DNA of 64,000 bases from Paracoccus sp. N5 (GTDB lineage: Bacteria; Pseudomonadota; Alphaproteobacteria; Rhodobacterales; Rhodobacteraceae): NCBI RefSeq assembly GCF_000371965.1, contig NZ_AQUO01000001.1, positions 1,806,001-1,870,000 on the forward strand, read 5' to 3'. The notes under the pieces are model-generated. The model ran no database searches. It was not told the origin of the DNA and saw nothing but the letters and a program-made list of their open reading frames with translations. Both the position numbers and the translations under genes were made by a program. Shown one piece after another: positions 27,355-36,370 of the stretch. The stretch's first letter is position 1; each line of letters starts with the position of its first letter.

Positions 27355-27620
27355 TCCTCTATGCGATCTGGTTCGCCTATGGCTGCTTCGGGCTGGCGCT
27401 GGTCTGCTGCCTTTATCGCGTGGTCTTCGCCCCCGGGCTGGCCGACCGGGTGCTGGCGCTGGACACGATGGCGCTGAACATGATCGCGCTTCTGGCGATC
27501 TTCGGCATCGACCGCGGCACCGGCATCTATTTCGAGGCGGCGCTGCTTTTCGCCATGGTCGGCTTCATCTCGACCGTGGCCTATGCGAAATTCGTCCTGC
27601 GCGGCGACATCATCGAATAG
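27351..27620 (+). CDS. mnhF: Mrp/Pha antiporter subunit F
   Basis: A small (89 aa) three-helix membrane protein. The MrpF signature GLADRVLALDTMALNMIALL is at about 28-47, and FEAALLFAMVGFISTVAYAKF in the last helix. Component of the cation/proton antiporter. Starts inside the mnhE stop (ATGA). Confidence 0.93.
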   Translation: MILYAIWFAYGCFGLALVCCLYRVVFAPGLADRVLALDTMALNMIALLAIFGIDRGTGIYFEAALLFAMVGFISTVAYAKFVLRGDIIE

Positions 27621-27632
27621 GAAGGGGCGGGC

Positions 27633-27995
27633 ATGGTGGCTGAGATCGTCGTTTCGGTGCTGCTGGTGGTGGGCGGCTTCTTCGGGCTGGTCGGCTCCTG
27701 GGGGCTGGTGCGGTTGCCCGACCCGATGACGCGGCTGCATGCGCCGACGAAATCCGCGACGCTGGGCGTGGGGGCGGTGCTGATCGCCTCGATGGTCTGG
27801 TTTCCGGCGCGGACCGGGCAGTTCACCTGGCACGAGCTTCTGATCGCGCTGTTCCTGTTCCTGACCGCGCCGATCACCGGCTACATGATCGCCAAGGCGA
27901 ACATGCACCTGGGCTGGCGCCCCGAGGATGTGCCGCCGCCGGCGCCGGGGCAGGTCTGGGCGACCTATGCCGAGGACGACGAGCCCCGCGCATGA
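27633..27995 (+). CDS. mnhG: Mrp/Pha antiporter subunit G
   Basis: A 120-residue protein with three helices (about 2-24, 42-60, 68-90). The family motif GSWGLVRLPDPMTRLHAPTKS is at about 23-43. Last subunit of the operon, 12 bp after mnhF. The hydrophilic C-terminal tail is Pro/Glu/Asp-rich. The stop codon sits in the terminator of the convergent dapA gene. Confidence 0.93.
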   Translation: MVAEIVVSVLLVVGGFFGLVGSWGLVRLPDPMTRLHAPTKSATLGVGAVLIASMVWFPARTGQFTWHELLIALFLFLTAPITGYMIAKANMHLGWRPEDVPPPAPGQVWATYAEDDEPRA

Positions 27996-28018
27996 AAAAG
28001 GGCGGCCCGCAGCCGCCC
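27995..28018 (-). terminator. Rho-independent terminator of dapA
   Basis: Read on the minus strand: GGGCGGC (28018-28012), loop TGCGG, GCCGCCC (28006-28000), then TTTTTC. The T tract overlaps the last codons and stop of mnhG on the other strand, so two convergent genes share these bases. Confidence 0.8.
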
Positions 28019-28039
28019 CCTGCGCTCTTCCGAGCCGGT

Positions 28040-28915
28040 TCAGATCAGCCCGGCATGCGCCATGGCCGCGTCGATCCGGGCCTTGGTCGCGTCGGTCAGC
28101 CCGACCAGCGGCAGGCGCACCTGCTCGCTGCACAGGCCCAGCCGCGACATGGCGTATTTCGCCCCCGCGACGCCCGGCTCCAGGAAGATCGCCACATGCA
28201 GCGGCATCAGCCTGTCCTGGTATTCCAGCGCCTTGGCATAGTCGCCGGCCAGCGTCGCCTCCTGGAACGCGGCGCAGAGCTTCGGCGCCACGTTCGCGGT
28301 GACCGAGATGCAGCCGACGCCGCCATGGGCGTTGAAGCCAAGCGCGGTCGCGTCCTCGCCCGACAGCTGCACGAAATCGGCGCCGCAGGTGGCGCGCTGC
28401 ATCGACACCCGTTCCAGCTTGCCGGTGGCGTCCTTGACGCCGATGATGCGTGGCAGCTTCGCCAGTTCGCCCATGGTCTCGGGCGTCATGTCGATGACCG
28501 AGCGGCCGGGGATGTTGTAGATGATGATCGGAATGTCGCTGGCATCATGCAGCGCGGTGAAATGCGCGATCAGCCCGTCCTGCGTCGGCTTGTTGTAATA
28601 GGGCGTCACCACCAGCGCCGCGGCGGCGCCGGCCGCCTGCGCGTGCTGCACCAGCCCGATGCCTTCGCGGGTCGAGTTCGAGCCGGCGCCGGCGATCACC
28701 GGCAGGCGGCCGGCCGCCATGCGGATGACCTCCTCGATGACCTGGCGGTGCTCTTCGTGGCTGAGCGTCGGGCTTTCCCCGGTGGTGCCGACCGGGACCA
28801 GCCCATGGGTGCCTTGCGCGATATGCCAGTCCACCAGCTTCTCCAGCGCCGGGAGATCCAGCTCCCCGTCGGGGGTGAAGGGCGTGACCAGCGCGGGCAG
28901 GGAGCCTTTGAACAT
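28040..28915 (-). CDS. dapA: 4-hydroxy-tetrahydrodipicolinate synthase
   Basis: A 291-residue (beta/alpha)8 aldolase that condenses pyruvate with aspartate semialdehyde, the first step of diaminopimelate and lysine synthesis. Schiff-base Lys161 is in IIGVKDATG. Tyr133 in IIYNIPGRS and the TTGESPTL pyruvate loop (44-51) are present. Start at 28915 is chosen for its CAGGA site 7 nt upstream; an in-frame ATG at 28942 would add nine residues. It is divergent from the lytic transglycosylase gene. Confidence 0.95.
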   Translation of the reverse strand: MFKGSLPALVTPFTPDGELDLPALEKLVDWHIAQGTHGLVPVGTTGESPTLSHEEHRQVIEEVIRMAAGRLPVIAGAGSNSTREGIGLVQHAQAAGAAAALVVTPYYNKPTQDGLIAHFTALHDASDIPIIIYNIPGRSVIDMTPETMGELAKLPRIIGVKDATGKLERVSMQRATCGADFVQLSGEDATALGFNAHGGVGCISVTANVAPKLCAAFQEATLAGDYAKALEYQDRLMPLHVAIFLEPGVAGAKYAMSRLGLCSEQVRLPLVGLTDATKARIDAAMAHAGLI

Positions 28916-29022
28916 ATGGGTATCCTGAGCTTTGTGATGCACAGGGGCTTACATCCCGGCGCGCGGCTTGCCAAGGATGTGAGTTGCAGGGCCCGTCCGA
29001 GTCCCGCAGAAATGAGGCCATG

Positions 29023-31164
29023 ATGTATCCTTTCCGCGACAGGATTCTGGGACCGCTGCTGGCGCTGGGTCTGGGCTTTGCGATGCCGGCCGGGGCCGAG
29101 GATGCCGGCCACCTGGCGCGCGCGCTGGCCGCCGCCGGCGCCCGCGACTGGACCGCCGCCGGGATCGAGGCCGCGCAATCCGGCCCCATCGCCCGCGATC
29201 TGGTCGACTGGCAGCGGCTGCGCGCCGGGCAGGGTAGCTGGCCCGACTATCGCGATTTCGCCGCCCGCCACGCCGATTGGCCGGGCATGGCGCTGCTTTA
29301 CAAGCGCGGCGATGCGCTTTTGCGCGCCGACCTGCCGCCGGCCGAGGTGATCTCCTGGTTCGGCCCGCGCCGGCCTGACACGCTGAACGGCGCCATGGCG
29401 CTGATCGCGGCCCTGCAGGCGACCGATCCGGCCGCCGCCAAGGCCGAGGCGCAGCGCTTCTGGACCGAACAGGCGCTGGCCAAGCCCGAGACCGAGGTTT
29501 TCCTTGCCGCCCATGGCGCCGCGGTCGCCGGGCTGCATGATGCGCGGCTGATGCGGCTGCTGGACCTGGGCGAATGGCAGGCGGCGCAGGTGACGCTGCC
29601 CCTGGCCTCGGCGCCCGCGCAGGCGCTGGGAAAGGCGCGGCTGGCGCTGCAATCGGGTCAGGCGGGGGTCGATGCCCTGATCCTGGCGCTGCCCGAGGCG
29701 CAGCGGGGCGATGCCGGCCTGGCGCTGGACCGCTTCCGCTGGCGGGTTTGGGCCAAGATGCCGGAACTGGCGCGCGACCTGATGCTGGAACGCTCGACCA
29801 GCGCCGAGGCGCTGCGCGACCCCGCCGCCTGGGCCGGCAAGCGCGCCGATTACGCCAGGCTGGCGCTGCGGCAGGGCGATTGGGCGCTGGCCGAGAAACT
29901 GGCTGCCGGGCATTTCATGCCGCCGGGCAGCGACGCATTTTCCGACCTGGAATGGCTCGCCGGCTATGCCGCGCTGCGGGCCGGGGCGCATGACCGGGCG
30001 CAGGCGCATTTCCGTGCGCTGGAACAGGCCGTCGCCAGCCCGATCTCGCTGTCGCGGGCGCATTACTGGCAGGGCCGGGCGCTGGAGGCCAAGGGCGACC
30101 GCGCCGGGGCCGAGGCCGCCTATGCCGCCGCCGCCGGCTGGCAATCGGCCTGGTATGGCCAGCTTGCCGCCGAAAAGCTGGGCCTGCCCATGCAGGAGGC
30201 GCTGGCGATCCCCGGCCGGTCCGAGACGACGCTGCCCGACTGGCGCGGCTCGGCCCTGCGCGGCAATGGCGTCTGGCAGGCCGGGGTCTGGTTGGTCGCG
30301 GCCGGCGCGCCTGACCAGGGCCAGCGCTTCTTCCTGCACCTGGCCGAGACCGCCGCGCCCGAGGATATCGGCCGCATGGCCCGGATGATGCTGGAGCTGC
30401 GCATGCCCTGGCACGCGCTGCGCCTGGCCAAGGCCGCCGCCGCCAAGGGCACGGTCTATCCGGCGGCCTATTTCCCGCTGACCGGGCTTGAACATACCGC
30501 CCTGGGCCTGCCGCCGGAACTGGTCATGGCCATCGCCCGGCGGGAAAGCGAGTTCAACCACACGGTGTCCTCGCATGCCGGCGCGCTGGGGCTGATGCAG
30601 GTCATGCCCGACACGGCGCGGTCCATGGCGAGGAAGCTGGGCGAGCCCTTCGACCAGGCGCGGCTGACCCGCGACGCGGCCTATAACGCCCGGCTGGGCG
30701 CGGCCTATCTGGCGGGCCTGCGCGACCGCTTCGGGCCTTCGGTGGCGCTGGTCGCGGCGGGCTACAATGCCGGGCCGGGGCGCTCGGCGCGCTGGCTTCG
30801 GGATTTCGGCGACCTGCGCGGCGCGGTCGATCCGGTGGATTGGGTCGAGATGATCCCCTTCGACGAAACCCGCAACTATGTCATGCGGGTGGCCGAGGCG
30901 CTGCCCATCTATCGCGCCCGCATCAAGGGCGCGGCGGTGCCGCTGGTGCCGAGCTGGGACCTGACCGGGGGCGGCGCGATGCCGGCGCCGGCGCCGCCGC
31001 CGATCCGGCTGGCAGGCTCGGCCCGGCCGGTGATGCCGGCGCGGACGCTGGTGGGCTATGGCTCGGGCGGGGTGCTGGCCGAGGTGCTGGGCCCGGCGCC
31101 GCTGGTCGAGGCGGCGGTCAGCGGGACCCGGCCCGCTCGCGCTGGCGGGAACGCCACCAGGTGA
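29023..31164 (+). CDS. Soluble lytic murein transglycosylase (Slt70-like)
   Basis: Periplasmic peptidoglycan-cleaving enzyme, 713 aa. A signal peptide (about 1-23, ending PAGAE) precedes a long superhelical alpha-domain (about 25-480). The C-terminal lysozyme-like domain follows: catalytic Glu508 in AIARRESEFN, GALGLMQVMPDTA, and AAGYNAGPGR. It forms 1,6-anhydromuramoyl products during wall turnover. Tandem ATGs at 29020 and 29023; the second has GAGG at 5-nt spacing. Its 3' end overlaps the convergent DMT permease gene by 47 bp. Confidence 0.92.
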   Translation: MYPFRDRILGPLLALGLGFAMPAGAEDAGHLARALAAAGARDWTAAGIEAAQSGPIARDLVDWQRLRAGQGSWPDYRDFAARHADWPGMALLYKRGDALLRADLPPAEVISWFGPRRPDTLNGAMALIAALQATDPAAAKAEAQRFWTEQALAKPETEVFLAAHGAAVAGLHDARLMRLLDLGEWQAAQVTLPLASAPAQALGKARLALQSGQAGVDALILALPEAQRGDAGLALDRFRWRVWAKMPELARDLMLERSTSAEALRDPAAWAGKRADYARLALRQGDWALAEKLAAGHFMPPGSDAFSDLEWLAGYAALRAGAHDRAQAHFRALEQAVASPISLSRAHYWQGRALEAKGDRAGAEAAYAAAAGWQSAWYGQLAAEKLGLPMQEALAIPGRSETTLPDWRGSALRGNGVWQAGVWLVAAGAPDQGQRFFLHLAETAAPEDIGRMARMMLELRMPWHALRLAKAAAAKGTVYPAAYFPLTGLEHTALGLPPELVMAIARRESEFNHTVSSHAGALGLMQVMPDTARSMARKLGEPFDQARLTRDAAYNARLGAAYLAGLRDRFGPSVALVAAGYNAGPGRSARWLRDFGDLRGAVDPVDWVEMIPFDETRNYVMRVAEALPIYRARIKGAAVPLVPSWDLTGGGAMPAPAPPPIRLAGSARPVMPARTLVGYGSGGVLAEVLGPAPLVEAAVSGTRPARAGGNATR

Positions 31165-32089
31165 ACATGCCGGCAAAGACCACGATGCCGCCGCCGATGG
31201 CCACGTTCGGGGCCAGCGTCTCGCCGAAGATGGTCACGCCGAAGATGCTGATCCAGACGAGCTGCGTATAGGAGAACGGCTGCAAGGCCGAGGCCTCGGC
31301 CAGTTCATAGGCCTTGATCAGCAGGAAATGCCCCATGACGCTGGTCACGCAAAGCGTCAGCAGCCAGGGAATGTCGGGGCCGGCGATCGGCTGCCAATAC
31401 CAGACCCCGACCAGGGTGCTGGCAAAGGCCCCGGCGATGCCGGTCCAGAAGAAGCTGACCATGGCGCTGTCGTCGCGCGCCACCAGCCGCGTCAGCAGCC
31501 CATAGACGGCATACATCAGCGCGCCCACGAAGGGCAGGATGGCGTCGTGGCTCAGCGCGCCGCTGCCGGGGTTCAGCACGATCATGATGCCGATGAAGCC
31601 GACCGCGACGGCGGCCCAGCGGCGCCAGCCGACCTTTTCGCCCAGGATCGGCCCCGACAGCGCCGAGATCAGCAGCGGATAGCAGGCAAAGATCGCATGG
31701 GTGTTGATCAGGCCCAGCCGGACGAAGGCCTCGATCACCACCACGACCTCGACCACCAGCAGCACGCCGCGCGCGATCTGCGCCAGCGGCCGGCGCGAAT
31801 GGATCACCCGCGACAGCCCGCCCTGGCTGCGCGCGCAGAGCAGGATCACGAAGAGCGCGAAGAACCAGTAGCGCAGCATCACGATGAAGATCGGCGAATA
31901 GACCGCGGCGAGGTGGCGCGAGACGCCGTCCTGCGCCGCGAAGATGAAGGTCGAGCCGCAGATCATCAGGATCGCCGTGCCCTGCCGGTCGGCCCGGGGA
32001 CGGGCCAGCGGCGGCGGGACGGCCGGGGGCTGCGAGGCCGGCGACATCAGCGGGCCGGTCCGGGGCCCGGTCTGGGGATTGTCTGGCAT
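31118..32089 (-). CDS. DMT-superfamily transporter (EamA domains)
   Basis: An inner-membrane permease of 323 residues. After a Pro-rich hydrophilic N-terminus (1-38) come about ten membrane helices forming two EamA repeats (about 40-170 and 180-310). Features include LGLINTHAIFACYPLLISAL and GEKVGWRRWAAVAVGFIGI in the first repeat and SVMGHFLLIKAYELAEASAL in the second. Likely exports or imports a metabolite; substrate unknown. Start at 32089 has a GGAATC-like site; the 3' end lies inside the antisense end of the transglycosylase gene. Confidence 0.87.
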   Translation of the reverse strand: MPDNPQTGPRTGPLMSPASQPPAVPPPLARPRADRQGTAILMICGSTFIFAAQDGVSRHLAAVYSPIFIVMLRYWFFALFVILLCARSQGGLSRVIHSRRPLAQIARGVLLVVEVVVVIEAFVRLGLINTHAIFACYPLLISALSGPILGEKVGWRRWAAVAVGFIGIMIVLNPGSGALSHDAILPFVGALMYAVYGLLTRLVARDDSAMVSFFWTGIAGAFASTLVGVWYWQPIAGPDIPWLLTLCVTSVMGHFLLIKAYELAEASALQPFSYTQLVWISIFGVTIFGETLAPNVAIGGGIVVFAGMFTWWRSRQRERAGSR

Positions 32090-32151
32090 GGCGCGATTCC
32101 AAGGCTGGACCCCCGCCATGCGCCCCGGCGGGGGAAAGGTCAACCGGCGGC

Positions 32152-32937
32152 TTAGTCCGGGCGGCGGATGATCTCGGCGAATTCGCCGAAAAGCTGCGGG
32201 TTCGCGGTCACGACCGAGCCGGTCTCGAGCGGGTTCTCGCCCCGGATCGGCTCCAGCCGGCCGCCGGCCTCTTTCACCAGCAGAATGCCGGCGGCGATGT
32301 CCCAGGGCTGGTTGCCGCGTTCCCAATAGCCGTCGAAGCGGCCGGCCGCGACATAGGCCAGGTCCAGCGAGGCCGCGCCCCAGCGCCGCACGCCGGCGGT
32401 CAGCGGCATCAGCCGGCCGAGGTCGCGCAGCGTCGCCGGCAGCATCGGCCGGCCGGCGAAGGGCACGCCGGTGGCAAAGATCGCCTCGATCATCTGCCGG
32501 CGGCCGGAGACGCGGATGCGGCGGTCGTTCAGGAAGGCGCCGTCGCCGCGCTCGGCGGTGAACAGTTCGTCCTTGGCGGCGTCGAAGACGACCGAGGCGA
32601 CGATCTCGCCCTTGTGCTCCAGCGCGATGCTGACCGCCCAATGCGGCAGGCCGTGCAGGAAGTTGGTGGTGCCGTCCAGCGGGTCGACGATCCAGCGCCG
32701 GGTCGGGTCCTCGCCGGCTTCCTCGCCGGTCTCCTCGCCCAGCCAGCCATAGTTCGGGCGGGCGTTGCGCAGCTCTTCCTTGATGATGCGTTCGGCCTCG
32801 CGGTCGGCGCGGCTGACGAAATCGCCGGCGCCCTTGACCGAGACCTGCAGGTTTTCCACCTCGCGGAAGTCCTTGACGAGGCTGCGGCCCGCCTTGCGCG
32901 CGGCCTTGATCATGATGTTGAGATTGGCGCTGGCCAT
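32152..32937 (-). CDS. suhB: Inositol monophosphatase family protein SuhB
   Basis: A Mg2+-dependent phosphatase of 261 residues in the FIG superfamily. The metal motif DPLDGTTNF is at 85-93 (WIVDPLDGTTNF). GEETGEE (68-74) supplies another ligand, and GNQPWDIAAG in the C-terminal half is the third. SuhB-type proteins act on inositol phosphates and also affect rRNA antitermination in enterobacteria. It lies 76 bp after hutC with a gap large enough for its own promoter, so membership of the hut operon is doubtful. Confidence 0.91.
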   Translation of the reverse strand: MASANLNIMIKAARKAGRSLVKDFREVENLQVSVKGAGDFVSRADREAERIIKEELRNARPNYGWLGEETGEEAGEDPTRRWIVDPLDGTTNFLHGLPHWAVSIALEHKGEIVASVVFDAAKDELFTAERGDGAFLNDRRIRVSGRRQMIEAIFATGVPFAGRPMLPATLRDLGRLMPLTAGVRRWGAASLDLAYVAAGRFDGYWERGNQPWDIAAGILLVKEAGGRLEPIRGENPLETGSVVTANPQLFGEFAEIIRRPD

Positions 32938-33013
32938 GGGGATTCCTTTTTCGGGATTGGCGCCTCTATTAGGGCAAGGCCAGGCGGAAGTGAAGGTCGG
33001 GCGGACGTGAAGG

Positions 33014-33715
33014 TCAGGGCGTGGCGATCAGCATATAGCCGGGGTGAAAGGCCAGCCGGGCCGAGGTGATCGCGCCCAGGTCGTTGAAGGTGGTGCGCTG
33101 CAGGATCAGAAGCGCGGTGCCCTGCCGGGTCTCCAGCAGCCTTGCGTTGCGGGCATCGGCGTTCTCGGCCGAAAAGGCCATGTCGGCCCGCGACCAGGGG
33201 AAATTGCGCACCAGCCACTCGTTGGCGTTGATGCGCTGGAAGTCGATGGCCTCGGCGCCCGGCGCCGCGACCGGGTTGATCCAGCGATCCTCGACCTGGA
33301 AGGGCCGGCCGTCGCCGTAATGCACGGTGCGCAGGTGGATCAGCACCCGGCCCTCGGGCAGGGCCATGCGGGCGGCGGCCTCGGCCGGCAGGGGCGAAAG
33401 CTTCTGCGCCACGACGCGGTGGCTGTATTCCATGCCCGCGCCCTCGATCTGCTCGCGCACGATGGGGATGGTCAGCGTGGCCTTGCGGGCCGGGTTCACC
33501 GTGACATGGGTGCCGGCCCGGCGCTTGCGGTCCAGAAGCCCCTCTTCGGCCAGCAGTTGCAGGGCCTTGTTCACCGTGGCGCGGGCGACGCCGAATTCGA
33601 CCGCCAGTTCGGCCTCGTCCGGGATGCGGTCGCCCTGCCGCCATTCGCGGTCGACGATGCGGCGGCGCACCTCGCTGGTGATGGCTTGCGCCTTGCTGGC
33701 GGATTTCTCGGTCAC
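33014..33715 (-). CDS. hutC: Histidine utilisation repressor HutC (GntR family)
   Basis: Transcription factor of 233 residues. An N-terminal winged helix (about 10-75; PDEAELAVEFGVARATVNKALQ, GLLDRKRRAGTHV) is followed by a UTRA ligand domain (about 95-230), the HutC-subfamily layout. HutC proteins repress hut genes and respond to urocanate. Its ATG overlaps the hutF stop (ATGA). Candidate targets are the two GTTTAGAC sites at 35099 and 35122, which fit the GTNTANAC pattern of HutC-type GntR operators. Confidence 0.92.
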   Translation of the reverse strand: MTEKSASKAQAITSEVRRRIVDREWRQGDRIPDEAELAVEFGVARATVNKALQLLAEEGLLDRKRRAGTHVTVNPARKATLTIPIVREQIEGAGMEYSHRVVAQKLSPLPAEAAARMALPEGRVLIHLRTVHYGDGRPFQVEDRWINPVAAPGAEAIDFQRINANEWLVRNFPWSRADMAFSAENADARNARLLETRQGTALLILQRTTFNDLGAITSARLAFHPGYMLIATP

Positions 33716-35070
33716 ATGCGGTCCTGAAGCCGGGCGATGGTTGCCAGATAATCGGCGATGATGCGGTCATGGTCCATATGTCTGCCGCCTTGCACGACAT
33801 GGCGGCCGGCGGCCCAGACATCGCGGACCAGCCCGTCATGGCCGGCAAAGACCAGGCTGTCGAGCATCTCGTCGCCCTTGCGGCCCGCCATCACCGGATT
33901 GGCCCGGTCGATGGCCACCAGATCGGCCCAAAGGCCGGGTGCAATCGCCCCGGTCTCGCGCCCCGCCGCCGTCGCGCCGCCGTCAAGCCCCGCCTGATAC
34001 AGCACCCGGCCGGTCGAGCGTTCCGGCGTGGCCAGGACCGCCCGACCGCGGTCGCGCAGGCGCTGGCTGTATTCCAGCGTGCGCAACTCCTCGACCAGCG
34101 AGATGCGGATGTTGCTGTCCGAGCCGAAGCCGTAGCGTCCGCCGGCCTCGGCCCAGATCGTGCCGTTGAAGATGCCGTCGCCCAGGCTGGATTCGGTGAT
34201 CGGGCACAGGCCCGCCACGGCGCCGGTGGCGGCCAGGCGGCGGGTCTCGTCCTCGGTCATGTGGGTCAGGTGGATCAGGGTCCAGCGCCGGTCGGGGCTG
34301 TGGTTCTCCAGCAGCCATTCGACCGGGCGGCGGCCATAGGCGGCGCTGATCTCCTCGATCTCGGGCACCTGCTCGGCCAGGTGCATGTGCAGGGGGCGGT
34401 CGGGGCGCAGGCCCACGCATTCCGCCAGCCCCTCGGGCGAGACGGCGCGCAGGCTATGCGGCGCAATGCCGACGCCGGCGTCGGCGGGCAGGGCGCGCAG
34501 CGCGGTCTCGGCGCCCTCGACCAGCCGCAGGAATTCCTCGGGCGTGGTGCCGAAACGGTTCTGGCCCGGCGCCAAGGCCCGGCGGTCGGTGCCGCCGAAC
34601 TGGTAATGCACCGGCAGAAGCGTCAGGCCGATGCCCGAGCGCGCGGCGGCGGCGGCGATGCGTTCGGCCATCTCGGCGAGATTGTCGTAATGACCGCCGC
34701 CGGGCCGGTGGTGCAGATAGTGGAACTCGACATTGGTGGCATAGCCGGCCTCCAGCATCTCCATCTGCACCAGCGCCGCGATGGATTCGACATCCTCGGG
34801 CGTCAGGTGGTCAAGGAAGCGGTACATGATCTGGCGCCAGGTCCAGAAGGTGTCGCGCGGCTCCGGCCCCTTGGCCTCGCTGAGCCCGGCCATGGCGCGC
34901 TGGAAGGCGTGGCTGTGCAGGTTCGCCAGCGCCGGCAGCAGCAGCGGCACGGTCGCGCCGCCGGTGACGCCGGCCTCGACGCCGGCGATTCGGCCCCGAT
35001 CCACCGTCACGCAGACATTTTCCGCCCAGCCATCGGGCAGCAAGGCCCGTTCTGCCCAGATCTTTTCCAT
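33712..35070 (-). CDS. hutF: Formimidoylglutamate deiminase HutF
   Basis: Zinc-dependent amidohydrolase (452 aa) that deiminates N-formimidoyl-glutamate to N-formyl-glutamate, the committed step of the five-step histidine route. Metal ligands His52 and His54 are in NLHSHAFQRAM; EFHYLHH and the later GFGSDSNI (Asp) segments are also present. Presence of hutF with hutG and absence of a hutG-type one-step formiminoglutamase define pathway II. Divergent from hutI; co-transcribed with hutC. Confidence 0.93.
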   Translation of the reverse strand: MEKIWAERALLPDGWAENVCVTVDRGRIAGVEAGVTGGATVPLLLPALANLHSHAFQRAMAGLSEAKGPEPRDTFWTWRQIMYRFLDHLTPEDVESIAALVQMEMLEAGYATNVEFHYLHHRPGGGHYDNLAEMAERIAAAAARSGIGLTLLPVHYQFGGTDRRALAPGQNRFGTTPEEFLRLVEGAETALRALPADAGVGIAPHSLRAVSPEGLAECVGLRPDRPLHMHLAEQVPEIEEISAAYGRRPVEWLLENHSPDRRWTLIHLTHMTEDETRRLAATGAVAGLCPITESSLGDGIFNGTIWAEAGGRYGFGSDSNIRISLVEELRTLEYSQRLRDRGRAVLATPERSTGRVLYQAGLDGGATAAGRETGAIAPGLWADLVAIDRANPVMAGRKGDEMLDSLVFAGHDGLVRDVWAAGRHVVQGGRHMDHDRIIADYLATIARLQDRM

Positions 35071-35095
35071 TGCGCCGCCCTTTTCTGTGCGAAAA

Positions 35096-35134
35096 TAAGT
35101 TTAGACATAGACCGGAATTAAGTTTAGACATAGA
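35096..35134. promoter_or_regulatory. Tandem HutC operator candidates between hutF and hutI
   Basis: TAAGTTTAGACATAGA occurs twice, at 35096-35111 and 35119-35134, 23 bp apart (about two helical turns). Each holds GTTTAGAC (35099-35106, 35122-35129), matching the GTNTANAC core bound by HutC-type GntR repressors. The spacer sits between the divergent hutF and hutI starts, so one repressor complex could control both arms. Confidence 0.72.
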
Positions 35135-35167
35135 AGCAACGAGAAATCAATCCGGGACGAATGGCCG

Positions 35168-36370
35168 ATGCAGGTTTTCAGCAATGCCCAGATCGCGACC
35201 ATGGCTGATCCGTCAGGGGGTTACGGGCTGATCGACCGCGGCGCCCTTGTCGTCGAGGATGCGCGAATCAGCTGGGTCGGCGCCGAATCCGATCTGCCGG
35301 CGCGCTATGCTGGCGCGACGCGACAGGATCTGGGGGGGCGGCTGGTCACGCCGGGGCTGATCGACTGCCACACCCATATCGTCTTTGGCGGCGACCGCGC
35401 CCGCGAATTCGAGATGCGGCTGGAGGGCGCCAGCTATGAAGAGATCGCCCGCGCCGGCGGCGGCATCCTGTCCAGCGTCCGCGCCACCCGCGCGGCGGAC
35501 GAGGCCGCGCTGGTGAAAGCGGCGCTGACCCGCGTCGACCACCTGATCGCCGAGGGCGTGACCACGATCGAGATCAAGTCGGGCTATGGCCTGACCGTCG
35601 CCGACGAGTTGAAGATGCTGCGCGTCGCCCGGCTGATCGAGGCGCGCCGCCCGGTTCAGGTCCGCACCACCTGGCTGGCTGCCCATGCCCTGCCGCCGGA
35701 ATACAAGGACGACCGCCAGGGCTATATCCGCGACGTGGTGCTGGCCGGGATGGATGCCGCCCATGCCGAGGATCTGGCCGACGCCGTGGACGGTTTCTGC
35801 GAGGGCATCGCCTTTTCCCGCGAGGAAATGGCGGCGATCTTCGATCATGCCAAGACCCTCGGCCTGCCGGTGAAGCTGCATGCCGAGCAGCTTTCCGACC
35901 TGCATGGCGCGGCCATGGCGGCCGAGCATGGCGCGATCTCGGCCGACCACCTGGAATGGCTGGGCCAGGACGGGGTCGATGCCATGGCGGCTTCGGGCAC
36001 CGTTGCCGTGCTGCTGCCCGGCGCCTTCTATACGCTGCGCGAGACCAGGCTGCCCCCCGTCCAGGCGCTGCGCGATGCCGGGGTGGCGATGGCGCTGGCG
36101 ACCGATTGCAATCCCGGCACCTCGCCGCTGACCTCGCTGCTGCTGACGATGAACATGGGCGCGACGCTGTTTCGCATGACGCCCAGCGAATGCTTGGCCG
36201 GCGTCACCCGCAACGCCGCCCGCGCCCTGGGCCTGACCGACCGGGGCGTGATCGCCGCCGATCTGCGCGCCGACCTGGCGATCTGGGACGTCACCCATCC
36301 GGCGGAGCTGACCTATCGCATCGGCTTCAACCCGCTTCACTCCCGCATCTTCGGAGGCGACTTTGTCTGA
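35168..36370 (+). CDS. hutI: Imidazolonepropionase HutI
   Basis: Metal-dependent amidohydrolase (400 aa) that opens imidazolonepropionate to formimidoylglutamate. First metal motif DCHTH (His68, His70). Also present are KLHAEQLSDLHG with the third His, SADHLEW, and ATDCNPGTSPL with the Asp ligand. First gene of the rightward hut arm; its stop overlaps the hutH TTG start by 8 bp. Confidence 0.96.
   Translation: MQVFSNAQIATMADPSGGYGLIDRGALVVEDARISWVGAESDLPARYAGATRQDLGGRLVTPGLIDCHTHIVFGGDRAREFEMRLEGASYEEIARAGGGILSSVRATRAADEAALVKAALTRVDHLIAEGVTTIEIKSGYGLTVADELKMLRVARLIEARRPVQVRTTWLAAHALPPEYKDDRQGYIRDVVLAGMDAAHAEDLADAVDGFCEGIAFSREEMAAIFDHAKTLGLPVKLHAEQLSDLHGAAMAAEHGAISADHLEWLGQDGVDAMAASGTVAVLLPGAFYTLRETRLPPVQALRDAGVAMALATDCNPGTSPLTSLLLTMNMGATLFRMTPSECLAGVTRNAARALGLTDRGVIAADLRADLAIWDVTHPAELTYRIGFNPLHSRIFGGDFV

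Noticed and set aside
32938..33013. suhB as part of the hut operon
   Set aside because: A 76-bp gap follows hutC and SuhB has no role in histidine use; treated as a separate gene.
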